Shown: one piece after another, positions 35,409-44,645 of the stretch | Numbering within the stretch: position 1 is the first letter of the stretch | Layout of the letters: each line of letters starts with the position of its first letter | DNA from: Streptomyces sp. RKAG290 | Lineage (GTDB): Bacteria; Actinomycetota; Actinomycetes; Streptomycetales; Streptomycetaceae | Direction: 5' to 3' | Assembly (NCBI RefSeq): GCF_023701695.1 | Contig: NZ_JAJOZC010000001.1 | Span: 6,137,894-6,201,893, forward strand | Length of the DNA stretch: 64,000 nucleotides | Notes under the pieces: model-generated | What the model was told of the DNA's origin: nothing | Database searches by the model: none | Seen by the model: the letters and a program-made list of their open reading frames with translations, nothing else | Program-made: the position numbers and the translations under genes

Positions 35409-35476
35409 TCGGGTCCTTTGCCTCCGTACGGTCAAGTCCGGAGGTATTCCGGAAGGTAGAAGGCAGGAAACAACCT

Positions 35477-36259
35477 ATGCGACAGGTCACGCGTAAAGGC
35501 CTGATCACCATGGCGGCAGCGGGCGGCGTGCTCGCGCTCAGTGGCGGTTACGCGCACGCCGACGCGGGAGCGTCCGGCGGCGCATCGAATTCCCCGGGGG
35601 TGCTTTCTGGGAATTCGGTACAGATTCCGGTCGAGGTACCGGTCAACGTATGCGGCAACTCCGTGAGCGTCGTCGGACTGCTCAACCCGACCGCGGGAAA
35701 TGCCTGCGGAAACGGTTCGGAAGGTGCCGTGGCCGGCCGTTCCGGATCGACTGCCGGCAAGTCCGGCAGCCACGCCGCGCCCGGCCGGACCTCCGGCAGC
35801 CGCGCCACGCACGACCGCGGCCAGGGGGCGCAGGCAGGCACCGGGAAGCACCGGGCAGTCGGCAGCGACAACGGCGGCGGGGCAACGGCGCAGGGGTACG
35901 CGCAGGGCTCGCCCGGTCTGCTCTCGGGCAACCAGCTCCAGGTGCCCATCGACATCCCCGTGAATGCCTGCGGGAACAGCGTCACCATCGGTGGCCTGCT
36001 GAACCCCAGCCTCGGCAACTCGTGCGAGAACGACAGCACGCCGCCGGTGGACGTTCCGGTCACCCCGGTCCACGAGGCACCCCCGGCACCCGGGCCGCGC
36101 CACATCCCGAACGCGCCGGAGCCGCAGAGCGTGCCGGAGACCACTCCGCAGCTCGCACACACCGGCTCGGGCGGGCTCGACCTGCTGATCCCGGCGAGCG
36201 CGGGCCTGCTGCTGGCAGGCGCGGGCACGGTTCTCTACCGCCGCGGCAGGGCCGCCTAG
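35477..36259 (+). CDS. chpC: Long chaplin with two chaplin domains and sortase signal, ChpC-like
   Basis: 260 aa. Signal peptide to about residue 29 (SGGYAHADA). Chaplin domain 1 is near residues 40-78 (SVQIPVEVPVNVCGNSVSVV), then a Gly/Ser/Arg-rich linker, then chaplin domain 2 near 148-185 (QLQVPIDIPVNACGNSVTIG). A Pro-rich stretch precedes LAHTG, a hydrophobic helix and the tail YRRGRAA: the LAxTG signal cut by class E sortases. It is anchored to the cell wall of aerial hyphae and carries the short chaplins. Confidence 0.92.
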   Translation: MRQVTRKGLITMAAAGGVLALSGGYAHADAGASGGASNSPGVLSGNSVQIPVEVPVNVCGNSVSVVGLLNPTAGNACGNGSEGAVAGRSGSTAGKSGSHAAPGRTSGSRATHDRGQGAQAGTGKHRAVGSDNGGGATAQGYAQGSPGLLSGNQLQVPIDIPVNACGNSVTIGGLLNPSLGNSCENDSTPPVDVPVTPVHEAPPAPGPRHIPNAPEPQSVPETTPQLAHTGSGGLDLLIPASAGLLLAGAGTVLYRRGRAA

Positions 36260-36297
36260 GGACGACGGCACCGGAAGGCAGCACGGCGAAGGGAGGG

Positions 36298-36317
36298 GGC
36301 CCCGCGACAGCGGGGCC
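36298..36317. terminator. Hairpin between chpC and the DUF5703 gene
   Basis: GGCCCCGC-GACA-GCGGGGCC, followed by TTCTCCG on + and preceded by purine-rich sequence; serves the convergent pair. Confidence 0.75.
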
Positions 36318-36326
36318 TTCTCCGTC

Positions 36327-36515
36327 TCACCAGGTGGCCCGCAACTGGCGGATGATCCGCCTGCGCAACCGCACCCGCCGACTGCCGTCGCGGCGCAGCG
36401 ACAGCCGGTCCAACTCCCAGTGCCCGTACTCGGCATGGTCGGTCAGCAGGCGGGTCGTCTCCTTCCGGGACACCCCGCGCGGCACGTACACGTCGACAAA
36501 TTCGTATTCCGGCAT
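36327..36515 (-). CDS. DUF5703 small basic protein
   Basis: 62 aa: MPEYEFVDVYVPRGVSRKET, a middle HAEYGHWELDRL, and an Arg-rich end (RRVRLRRRIIRQLRATW). A conserved small actinobacterial protein with no known role; the basic tail suggests contact with nucleic acid or membrane (inference). It is divergent from the next gene, with starts 47 bp apart. Confidence 0.8.
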   Translation of the reverse strand: MPEYEFVDVYVPRGVSRKETTRLLTDHAEYGHWELDRLSLRRDGSRRVRLRRRIIRQLRATW

Positions 36516-36562
36516 CGCATCTATTGTGCGGGCAGAGCCCGTGTACGGATAGCGTCTGCCCT

Positions 36563-37222
36563 ATGTCTGATGCTGCGCAGCCATCCGCTGCCGAGGTACG
36601 CGCCGCCGCCGATGCGGTCAAGGTCGCGCTCGACCGCCACCTCGAGGCGGTCGAACGCCGGTCGGGGGACGACGACCCCGCTGTTTACGACGCGTTCAAC
36701 GCACTGGCCGCTGCGGCCGAGGTCTATGACGAACTGCTCTACGACCGCCATGACGAGGTCACCCCGTTCGAGATCCCGGGGGCGGCGGACGCGCTGCCGC
36801 CCTACAGCGGTCCCGAGGAGCCGAACGCGCTCAGTGTGCTGATCCGCCGCGACTACGCGGTGGTGGAGCCGCAGCGGCTGCTCGCACAGGCCCAGCGCCT
36901 TGCCGACCTGGACCCCGACGACCGCGGCGGCGAGGGCACGGCGGTGGTCGGCACCAGCGTCCATGCGGCCCTCGGCGTGCTCTTCGGGGAGTACGAGGCG
37001 GACGAGATCGCCTCGCGGCACACGGAGTTCGGTCTTGAGGAGGGCGACTCCACGCTCTGGGTCGCGGCGGCGGAGGAGCTGCCGGAGCCCGGGGAGTGGC
37101 TGGGCGCGCCGTTCGACGACGCGGACCCGCAACTGGTGGTCTGCCGGTTCGATGTCAGTGCGGTTTTCGACGAGGACGATCTGGACGAGGAACTGGACGG
37201 CCTGGCCCGGGACAGCTCCTGA
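36563..37222 (+). CDS. Conserved hypothetical acidic protein
   Basis: 219 aa from the ATG at 36563 (MSDAAQPSAAEVRAAADAVK). There is no SD; TAGCGT 8 nt upstream could be the -10 box of a leaderless transcript. The protein is acidic and helical, with repeated Ala/Glu/Asp and an acidic end (FDEDDLDEELDGLARDSS). No membrane segment or recognisable domain; I do not know its function. Followed by a 15-bp terminator shared with the convergent helicase-like gene. Confidence 0.75.
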   Translation: MSDAAQPSAAEVRAAADAVKVALDRHLEAVERRSGDDDPAVYDAFNALAAAAEVYDELLYDRHDEVTPFEIPGAADALPPYSGPEEPNALSVLIRRDYAVVEPQRLLAQAQRLADLDPDDRGGEGTAVVGTSVHAALGVLFGEYEADEIASRHTEFGLEEGDSTLWVAAAEELPEPGEWLGAPFDDADPQLVVCRFDVSAVFDEDDLDEELDGLARDSS

Positions 37223-37245
37223 CCTGTCCCCGGTGACACGGCCTG

Positions 37246-37280
37246 GGGCCGGGCGGATGCACGACGCATCCGCCCGGCCC
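37246..37280. terminator. 15-bp perfect bidirectional hairpin
   Basis: GGGCCGGGCGGATGC (37246-37260) pairs fully with 37266-37280; loop ACGAC. It lies between convergent genes. Confidence 0.85.
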
Positions 37281-37287
37281 TTCGGCA

Positions 37288-39521
37288 TCACCCCTCGGAC
37301 GCCTCCAGCAACGTGCGCAGCCGGGTGGTGCGGTCCTGCGAGGGGGACTGGGCGACTGCGCGCGGCAGTGCCTGATCGACCCCGTGCACCACCGACAGGT
37401 GGCGCTCACCGCGGCCGAAGGCGGTGTAGACCCAGGGACGGCTGAGCCCCTGAGCCGCGTCACCGGGCAGTACGACCACCACCGCGGGCCACCGCATGCC
37501 GGCCGCCTGATGGGCGCTGAGCGCCCAGGCGTGGCGCACGGACGACTCCACCCGCTCCTGCGGCACGACGACCGGGGTACCCGCACAGTCCAGGTGCAGG
37601 CCCTCCGCGTCGGCCGAGACGACCACACCGGGCACGGTCCTGCCGGGCGCGGGGACATGCGCGATCCGGTCGCCCGGGTCGAAGCCGCCGAAGCGGCCGG
37701 GGCCGGGGTTCAGCCGCTGCTTGAGCGCTTCGTTCAGCGCCCGGGTGCCTGCCGAGCCGCCGTGGCCGACCGTGATGACCTGGGTGTCGGACGACGGCAC
37801 ACCGATGGCGCGCGGCACCGAGTCGGCGACCAGCTGCACCGTGCGGTGCACCGCCTCGCCCGCGTCACGCACGGGGACGATCACGACCTCCTTGCCCGGG
37901 GCCGCCACCTGGTTCAGCTCCCCGATGCCGATGCCGGAGACCAGCTCGCCGATCGGGCCCGGATCCGGCGTACGGGAGACGATCTGCGGGCACGCACGGG
38001 CGGCCAGCACATCGCCGAACACCCGCCCCGCACCGGCCGAACCCAGCACCCCCGGATCGCCGCTGAGCACCAGGCGGGTCCCGTCGGCGAGGGACTCCAC
38101 GAGCATGGCGCCGGCCTCCACGTCGAGCTGCGGGGCGTCCAGCACCACCAGCAGGTCGACGGCGACGGCCCCCTCCTCGTCCCGTCCGGGGCCCTCCGCG
38201 CCGGAGAGCAGTCCGGCGAGCGTGACGGCCGCCGACGGGTCGCCGACCGCCTCGGCCAGCCGCTGCCTGCCGTCCACGCTGTGGGTGGCGCCCAGCGCCC
38301 GCAGACCGAGTCCGCTCGCCGCGGCGATCAGGGCGGCGGGCTCGGCCCTGGCCGCCTCGCCGCCGGTGTGCACGACCAGGCCGTGGGCGGCGGCCGTACG
38401 GATCAGCTCGGCGGCCGAGGGGGAGGGCGCGGAGGAGGCGGCGTCCGACCAGTCGGCGTCCTTCTCGCAGGCGTTGACCAGCCGGGCCAGTCCGTCGGCG
38501 AGGCTCTCCTCCGCCAGCGCGTACCGGTCCAGGCCGAGGAAGACCTGCACCGGCTCGCGGTCGGCACCGGGCTGCGCGTCCTCGTCGGCGGCGCCGCCTT
38601 CGGCGCCCTCCGCCGGCTCTTCGCCCTCCTCGTCCTCGGGGCCGTCCTGGAAGACCAGGGCCACGCCCTCGGCGACGGCGTGCTGCACGGCCGCGTCCGG
38701 GTCGGTCACCGCGCGTCCGGCGAGCGCCGTCCGCACGTCCGCCGCGTCCAGTGCGGTGTGGCCCTGCAGCGCGGCGCGCTCCAGCAGCCAGCCGACCAGG
38801 GCCGCGGTACGCCGCTCGTCGTCGGGCCCGCAGTCGGCCCCCAGCAGTGCCCGGGCGAAGCCGTCGGCCTGCTCCGGCCCGACGCCGGGAAGGGCGAGCA
38901 GCTGCCAGGGGTCCGCACGCAGGACGTCGGCGGCCTGTGCGCCGAGTGTCCCGGCGGCCGGACCGGCCAGGGTCTCGGGAGCCCCGCCCTGGGTGAGAAC
39001 GGCAGCCACGGCGGCGACCGCCTCGGGCGGCGCGCCCTCGGGTGCGCGGGCCGCCTCCGGGGCGCGCACCGGCGCCGCCGCGGGGGCGGTCCGGCGGGGG
39101 CGGCGGGAGCGGGGGAGTCGAAGAACGCGGCGCCCGGCTTCTCGCCGCTCTCCACGGCGCGCACGGCCGCCAGCAGATCGGCGGCCGGCCCGCTCAGTTT
39201 CGTACCGGCCGGGATCGGGCCCTCCTTCTCGGCCTTGCGCTTCTCGATCCGCTCCCGCAGCTCGCGCTGGGCGGCCAGCTCGGCCTCGGCCTCGGAGGGC
39301 TGCGCGGCAGCGGCGGCGTCGCCTTCCTTCGCCGCGTCCGCGTCCGCGCCCGCCACGGCTTCGTCCGTCCCGGCGGCCGGTTCCTCCTCCGCACTCCCGT
39401 CGTCGGCCGTGGCGGTGGTCTCCTCGGCAGGAGCGGGCGCGGTGGCGGGGGCGTCCGCGGCCACGCTGTCGTCGTCGGTGGCCGAGGGGCCGGGGGATTC
39501 CCCCCGGGGAAGCGCAGTCAC
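37288..39521 (-). pseudogene. HhH / RecD-like protein with lost ATPase motifs (one-base deletion; possibly a sequencing error)
   Basis: Expected about 744 aa. The GTG at 39521 overlaps the aldo/keto reductase stop. An acidic Ala-rich N-terminus (about 140 aa) runs into another frame near 39085-39120, where one base is missing (length 3n+2). Next comes a helix-hairpin-helix (QLLALPGVGPEQADGFARAL), then a RecD2-like region. However, the Walker A position reads TGGEAARAE instead of GGPGTGKT, and Walker B reads VVLDAPQ instead of DEAS. SGDPGVLGSAGAGRVFGDV and VYTAFGRGERHLSVV keep the RecD order. It should bind DNA or protein without ATP hydrolysis. Confidence 0.72.
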
Positions 39522-40501
39522 AGCGTGCTCCAGTCCTGGTCCGGATAGCGGTGCACGGGCGCCGACACATCGTCGAGCGCCTGGCAGATCTCGTCAGGAA
39601 GACTAAGCGCCTCCACTGACAAAGCCTCCGCGAGCTGGTTCGCGTTGCGCGCGCCGACGATCGGGGCCACCACTCCCGGCCGGTCCCGCACCCAGGCCAG
39701 GGCCACCTGCAGCGCCGTCGTGGCCAGCCCGTCGGCCGCGGTCGCCACGGCGTCCACGATGCGGCTCGCCGGGTCGTCGAGATACGGCTCGACGAAGGGG
39801 GCCAGCAGTTCGGAGGCGCCGCGCGAGTCCGCCGGGGTGCCGGTGCGGTACTTGGCGGTCAGCACCCCCCGGCCCAGCGGCGAGGACGGCAGCAGCCCCA
39901 CACCGAGGTCGAGGGCGGCCGGCAGCACCTCGCGCTCCACCCCCCGCTGCAGCAGCGAGTACTCCATCTGCGTACTGGCGAGCCGGGTCCGCACACCGGG
40001 CGAGGCGAGCTGCCAGGTCGCGGCCTTGGCCAGCTGCCAGCCGCAGAAGTTCGACACGCCCGCGTAGCGGGCCCGGCCGCTGGACACGGCCAGGTCCAGT
40101 GCCTGGAGCGTCTCGTCGAGGGGGGTCGCCGGGTCGAAGGCGTGCACCTGCCACAGGTCGACGTAGTCCGTGCCGAGCCGGGCGAGCGAGGCGTCGAGGG
40201 CGGCCAGCAGGTGTCCGCGTGAACCGTTGAACCTGCGGTACGGGTCCGGCACGCTGCCGGCCTTGGTCGCGATGACCAGATCGCGCCGCGGCACCAGGCC
40301 CTCCACGAGCCGCCCGAGCAGGTACTCGGCCTCGCCGCCGCCGTACACGTCCGCGGTGTCGACCAGGGTGCCGCCCACCTCCCAGAACGCCTTCAGCTGC
40401 TCGGCAGCGTCGTGCTCGTCGGTGTCCCGGCCCCAGGTGAGGGTGCCGAGCCCGATCCGGGACACTCGTAGGCCGGTGCGGCCGAGATGCCTCTGCTCCA
40501 T
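39518..40501 (-). CDS. Aldo/keto reductase
   Basis: 327 aa from the ATG at 40501 (MEQRHLGRTGLRVSRIGLGT). The catalytic tetrad is visible as DTADVYGGGEAE (Asp, Tyr), IATKAG (Lys) and LWQVHAFDP (His). The NADPH end is PIVGARNANQLAEAL. It reduces an aldehyde or ketone in the cytoplasm; substrate unknown. Its stop overlaps the next start (GTGA), so the helicase-like gene is coupled to it. It is divergent from the F420-type oxidoreductase. Confidence 0.9.
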   Translation of the reverse strand: MEQRHLGRTGLRVSRIGLGTLTWGRDTDEHDAAEQLKAFWEVGGTLVDTADVYGGGEAEYLLGRLVEGLVPRRDLVIATKAGSVPDPYRRFNGSRGHLLAALDASLARLGTDYVDLWQVHAFDPATPLDETLQALDLAVSSGRARYAGVSNFCGWQLAKAATWQLASPGVRTRLASTQMEYSLLQRGVEREVLPAALDLGVGLLPSSPLGRGVLTAKYRTGTPADSRGASELLAPFVEPYLDDPASRIVDAVATAADGLATTALQVALAWVRDRPGVVAPIVGARNANQLAEALSVEALSLPDEICQALDDVSAPVHRYPDQDWSTL

Positions 40502-40616
40502 GGGCGCTGAGATTACTGGCCGCGACCCCGGTCGGCGCAGGCCTGTGGACAACCGGGGCGCGGGTGGCCCCTGCCGCATCCCGTTGCCGCGCGCTAGAGT
40601 CCGGGGCACAGGGACG

Positions 40617-40630
40617 TTACTGATCAGTAA
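40617..40630. promoter_or_regulatory. Perfect palindrome TTACTGATCAGTAA
   Basis: A 14-bp perfect palindrome 11 bp before the oxidoreductase ATG, between a possible -10 (TAGAGT, 40595-40600) and the ribosome site AGGGGAG. It is typical of a TetR-type operator (TTAC...GTAA) acting as a roadblock. The cognate regulator is not adjacent. Confidence 0.6.
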
Positions 40631-40641
40631 GGGGAGCGGCT

Positions 40642-41691
40642 ATGCGGCTCGGCATCAATCTCGGTTACTGGGGCGCGGGAATGGACGGGGACAACCTCGC
40701 CGTCGCGCAGGAGGCCGACCGGCTCGGCTACGACGTCTGCTGGGCGGCCGAGGCGTACGGCTCCGACGCGCCGACCGTGCTGACCTGGGTCGCGGCCCAG
40801 ACCGAGTCCATCGACGTCGGCTCCGCGATCATGCAGATCCCGGCCCGTCAGCCGGCCATGACGGCGATGACGGCGGCCACTCTCGACTCGCTGTCCGGCG
40901 GCCGGTTCCGGCTCGGCCTCGGCGTCTCGGGACCGCAGGTCTCCGAGGGCTGGTACGGCGTCAAGTTCGACAAGCCGCTGGCCCGCACCCGGGAGTACGT
41001 CGAGATCGTCCGCAGGGCGATGACCCGCGAGCGGCTGTCCTACGAGGGGCAGCACTGGACGCTCCCGCTGCCGGACGGGCCGGGCAAGCCGATCAAGCTG
41101 ACCATCCACCCGCAGCGCGAGCACATCCCGCTGTACATCGCCGCGATCGGTCCGAAGAACCTGGAGCAGACCGGCGAGATCGCCGACGGCGCCCTGCTGA
41201 TCTTCCCGTCCGCCGACCACCTGGAGGACACCGCGGTGAGGCACCTGCGGGCGGGCCGGGAGAAGGCAGGCAAGACCATGGAGGGCTTCGACGTCTGTCC
41301 GACCCTGCCGCTGGCCGTCGGCGACGACGTCAAGGGCCTCGCCGACATGTTCCGCCCGTACACCGCCCTGTACGTCGGCGGCATGGGCAGCCCCAAGCAG
41401 AACTTCTACAACCAGCTCGCCCAGCGCATGGGTTACGAGAAGGAAGCCGCCGAGATCCAGGAGAAGTACCTGTCCGGCGACAAGAGCGGTGCGGCCGCCG
41501 CCGTGCCGCACCAGCTGATCGACCAGACCACGCTCCTGGGGTCGGTGGAGCGGATCGCCGACCGGATGCAGGCGTACGCGGCCGCGGGCGTCACCACCCT
41601 GACCCTGGCCCCGGCCGGCTTCACGCTCGACGAGCGGATCGCCGCGCTGCGGGCCGGCACGGACGCGCTGGAGCGGGCCGGGCTCGCCTGA
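40642..41691 (+). CDS. LLM class F420-dependent oxidoreductase
   Basis: 349 aa, luciferase-like TIM barrel. MRLGINLGYWGAGMDGDNLA, VCWAAEAYGSDAPTVLTWVA, GLGVSGPQVSEGWYGVKFDK and IPLYIAAIGPKNLEQTGEIA match the F420 branch (MSMEG_2256/LLM F420 type). It probably uses reduced F420 on an unknown substrate. The start has AGGGGAG upstream. Control is likely by the TTACTGATCAGTAA site. Confidence 0.88.
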   Translation: MRLGINLGYWGAGMDGDNLAVAQEADRLGYDVCWAAEAYGSDAPTVLTWVAAQTESIDVGSAIMQIPARQPAMTAMTAATLDSLSGGRFRLGLGVSGPQVSEGWYGVKFDKPLARTREYVEIVRRAMTRERLSYEGQHWTLPLPDGPGKPIKLTIHPQREHIPLYIAAIGPKNLEQTGEIADGALLIFPSADHLEDTAVRHLRAGREKAGKTMEGFDVCPTLPLAVGDDVKGLADMFRPYTALYVGGMGSPKQNFYNQLAQRMGYEKEAAEIQEKYLSGDKSGAAAAVPHQLIDQTTLLGSVERIADRMQAYAAAGVTTLTLAPAGFTLDERIAALRAGTDALERAGLA

Positions 41692-41721
41692 GGGCCGTCC
41701 TGGGCCGCTCGCGGCAGCACT

Positions 41722-41763
41722 ACGGCCGTGGTGGGGGCTCGGGGGCCTCCCCGCCACGGCCGT
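41722..41763. terminator. 15-bp hairpin after the F420-type oxidoreductase
   Basis: ACGGCCGTGGTGGGG (41722-41736) pairs with CCCCGCCACGGCCGT (41749-41763) with one G-T pair. The stretch 41764-41930 shows no gene. Confidence 0.75.
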
Positions 41764-41946
41764 CACGCGGAACAACGCGGTCGGGGGCCGTTGAGTTACG
41801 GGGCATGTGCGGAAACGGTTCGCCAGTGCGGGGCCCCGGTCCGGGCGGAGTCCTCGTTCGGCCCAGTCGCGGGGCCCTCCTGTTGCCCGCCGGAGCCGGG
41901 CGCATTTGACTGTCGCTCGGCGGAAGCCGGTACGGAGGTGGCAGTG

Positions 41947-42735
41947 ATGCTCTCGGCCAAGAGTCTGTTCCAGGAGATCCTCGACGACGACGAGTCGTTC
42001 CGGCTGTTCTGTTCCATCGCCGCGGGCGGCGAGTCCCAGGGAGGCTGGGAGAACGGCCGCATCGCGGCCCTCGTGCCCGCCGGCCAGCGCGCGCTGGCCC
42101 CGAAGATCGCCCGGCACGGCGCCGACGAGGACAAGCACGGACGGATCTTCGACGCCCTGCTGAGGAAGCGCGGCCTGGCGCCCGTCGAGGTCCCGCACGA
42201 GACCGACTACACGATGCTGCTGGAGAAGTACGGCATCGGCCTCGCCCACGAGCAGCTGGAGCGCGAGGAACCGCTCACCGAGCGCGACATCATCACCTAC
42301 CTCGCCCACAGCCGGGTGACCGAGCAGCGCGCCTCCGAGCAGATGCGGCTGCTGCGGAAGTACTTCGCCGACCACCCCGACCTGGGCCGCGCGGTGAAGA
42401 TGATCTCGAACGACGAGGACAACCACCTGGCCTACTGCCACGAGGAGCTGCTGCGCTTCGCCCGGGCGGGACACGGCCGCACGATCCAGCACATCCTGCG
42501 CGAGTGCGCGCTCGGCGAGATCCGGGTGTACCGCGACGTCAGCCTCGCGGTGATGGACCACATGGGCCGCATCCTGAGCTGGCCGCGCTCCAGGGCCGCG
42601 GCGCTGGCCGCGGGCATCCACGCCGTCTACGCGTACGAGCGCCTCGTGGGCTGGCGGCGCATGGTGAGCCTGGCGCTGCCCGAGCGGCGCGACGCGCTCG
42701 GCGGGCCGCCCGTGCCGGCGCCCGAGTACGCCTGA
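41947..42735 (+). CDS. Ferritin-like domain protein
   Basis: 262 aa. The ATG at 41947 has GGAGG 8 nt upstream; the GTG at 41944 is an alternative. Long helices carry Glu/His pairs: FDALLRKRGLAP preceded by HGADEDKHGRI (ExxH-like), LAHEQLEREEPLTERD, MISNDEDNHLAYCHEEL and RECALGEIRVYRD. The spacing suits a four-helix di-iron bundle. It could be an oxygenase, oxidase or iron-binding protein; catalytic role unknown. Convergent with corA. Confidence 0.75.
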   Translation: MLSAKSLFQEILDDDESFRLFCSIAAGGESQGGWENGRIAALVPAGQRALAPKIARHGADEDKHGRIFDALLRKRGLAPVEVPHETDYTMLLEKYGIGLAHEQLEREEPLTERDIITYLAHSRVTEQRASEQMRLLRKYFADHPDLGRAVKMISNDEDNHLAYCHEELLRFARAGHGRTIQHILRECALGEIRVYRDVSLAVMDHMGRILSWPRSRAAALAAGIHAVYAYERLVGWRRMVSLALPERRDALGGPPVPAPEYA

Positions 42736-42762
42736 GCCCGCCCTGGCCGGCTCACCGTCCGG

Positions 42763-43758
42763 TCAGAGCCAGCCGCGGCGCTTGAACTGGCGGTGCAGGC
42801 CGAAGACCGCCCCGGCCATCAGCACGATCACCACCGGGTAGGACCACGTCCAGGTCAGCTCCGGCATGTGGTCGAAGTTCATCCCGTAGATCCCCGCGAC
42901 CATGGTCGGCACCGCGGCCATGGCCGCCCACGCCGAGATCTTGCGCATGTCGTCGTTCTGCCGCACGCCCATCTGGGCGAGGTGCGCGGACAGGATGTCG
43001 GAGAGCAGCCTGTCCAGCCCCTCCACCTGCTCGTTGGCGCGCGTCAGGTGGTCCTGGACGTCCCGGAAGAACGGCTGCGAGTGCTCGTGGACGAACGGCA
43101 CCCCCGCGCTCGCCAGCCGGGCCATCGGCGCGCCCAGCGGCACGGTCGCCCGGCGGAACTCCAGGACCTGGCGCTTGAAGGTGTAGATGCGGGCCGCGGT
43201 GTTCTTGGAGTCGCCGTTGGCGTTCGGGGCGAAGACCTGCGTCTCCAGCTCCTCCAGGTCGACCTGGAGCTCGCCCGCGACATCGATGTAGTGGTCCACG
43301 ACCGCGTCGCTGACCGCGTACAGCACCGCGGTGGGCCCGTGCTTGAGCACATCGGCCTCGGCCTCCAGCCGACGGCGTACGGCGGCCAGCGGCGCAGCCT
43401 CGCCGTGCCGGACCGTCACGACGAACGAGTCGCCGATGAACACCATGAGCTCGTCCGCGCTGACGGTGTCGCTGTCGTGGTCGTAGACGACCGGTTTGAT
43501 CACCGCGAACAGCGAGTCGTCGTACACCTCCAGCTTCGGCCGCTGGTGCGCGGCCAGCGCGTCCTCCACCGCCAGCGGGTGCAGCCCGAACTCGCTGCTG
43601 ACCAGCTCGAACTCCTTCTCCGTGGGCTCGTGCAACCCGATCCACAGGAACGCGTCACCTGTGGCCCGCGCCTCGTCGAGGGCATCGGAGAAGTCGGCGG
43701 GGCCGTCGGTGCGGCGCCCGTCCCGGTAGATGGCGCAGTCCACAATCACGGCGCGCAT
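42763..43758 (-). CDS. corA: CorA-type magnesium/cobalt channel
   Basis: 331 aa from the ATG at 43758 (MRAVIVDCAIYRDG). The large cytoplasmic domain is alpha/beta (FLWIGLHEPTEKEFELVSSE). The two C-terminal helices hold the hallmark: AVPTMVAGIYGMNFDHMPEL with the GMN motif, then YPVVIVLMAGAVFGLHRQF. It forms a pentameric Mg2+ channel in the inner membrane. Divergent from the histidine phosphatase. Confidence 0.93.
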   Translation of the reverse strand: MRAVIVDCAIYRDGRRTDGPADFSDALDEARATGDAFLWIGLHEPTEKEFELVSSEFGLHPLAVEDALAAHQRPKLEVYDDSLFAVIKPVVYDHDSDTVSADELMVFIGDSFVVTVRHGEAAPLAAVRRRLEAEADVLKHGPTAVLYAVSDAVVDHYIDVAGELQVDLEELETQVFAPNANGDSKNTAARIYTFKRQVLEFRRATVPLGAPMARLASAGVPFVHEHSQPFFRDVQDHLTRANEQVEGLDRLLSDILSAHLAQMGVRQNDDMRKISAWAAMAAVPTMVAGIYGMNFDHMPELTWTWSYPVVIVLMAGAVFGLHRQFKRRGWL

Positions 43759-43817
43759 TCTGCCCTGCCCCGGTCCCCGGCGCATCTTTGCGCGGGCGTC
43801 CGCCTACGCTGGCCGGT

Positions 43818-44540
43818 ATGCCCACCCTGATCCTCGTACGCCATGGACGCTCCACCGCCAACACGGCCGGGGTGCTCGCGGGCCGGACCCCCGGCGTCGC
43901 GCTCGACGAACGCGGCACCGAGCAGGCCGCGGCGCTGCCCGGACGGCTGGCCGCGCTGCCCCTCGCCGCAGCCGTCAGCAGCCCCCTGCAGCGCTGTCGG
44001 GAGACCCTGCAGCCGCTGCTCGACGCCCGGCCGGACCTGCCGCTGCACACCGAGGAGCGGATCAGCGAGTGCGACTACGGCGACTGGTCGGGCCGCAAGC
44101 TCGCCGAACTCGTCGACGAGCCGCTGATGACGGTCGTGCAGCAGCACCCCTCGGCGGCGGCGTTCCCCGGCGGCGAGTCCATGAGGGCGATGCAGGCACG
44201 CGCCGTCGACGCGGTGCGGCACTGGAACGCGACGGTCGAGGCCGAGCACGGCGAGAACGCCGTCTACGTGATGTGCTCGCACGGCGACATCATCAAGTCC
44301 CTTGTCGCCGACGCGCTCGGCATGCATCTTGACCTCTTCCAGCGGATCCACGCCGACCCGTGTTCGGTCACCGCGATCCGCTACACCAGGCTCCGGCCGT
44401 TCCTGCTGCGGCTGGGTGACACGGGCGACCTCGCCCCCCTGGCGCCGCGCGAAACGGGCCCGGACACGGACGCCGGGGCGGATGCGGCAGCCGGCGGGGA
44501 AGGGGACGCGGCGGTCGGGGGCGGCGCTGGGGCACCGTGA
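43818..44540 (+). CDS. Histidine phosphatase family protein (MSMEG_4193 type)
   Basis: 240 aa. MPTLILVRHGRSTANTAGV: the phospho-accepting His is residue 9 in RHG; the second His is at 155 in MCSHGDIIKS; LQRCRETL and ISECDYGDWSG supply the phosphate-binding Arg and the Glu. The tail beyond residue 205 is Gly/Ala-rich. No SD; TACGCT 8 nt before the ATG suggests a leaderless message. It leads the conserved block with DUF3090, the SCO1664 family and mshC; relatives in mycobacteria keep the same neighbours (recalled). Substrate unknown. Confidence 0.9.
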   Translation: MPTLILVRHGRSTANTAGVLAGRTPGVALDERGTEQAAALPGRLAALPLAAAVSSPLQRCRETLQPLLDARPDLPLHTEERISECDYGDWSGRKLAELVDEPLMTVVQQHPSAAAFPGGESMRAMQARAVDAVRHWNATVEAEHGENAVYVMCSHGDIIKSLVADALGMHLDLFQRIHADPCSVTAIRYTRLRPFLLRLGDTGDLAPLAPRETGPDTDAGADAAAGGEGDAAVGGGAGAP

Positions 44541-44580
44541 TCGCTCGGCGCAGTAGGGTGGACGCTCCGTAGGCGCCTTT

Positions 44581-44598
44581 CCGGGAGGACTCTCCCGG
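44581..44598. terminator. Small hairpin between phosphatase and DUF3090 genes
   Basis: CCGGGAG-GACT-CTCCCGG, in the 105-bp gap. It may attenuate read-through or serve as a leader structure. Confidence 0.45.
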
Positions 44599-44645
44599 GC
44601 CACGGCCCACCCTCACCCGCCGTCAATTTTCAAGGGAGACAGGAC

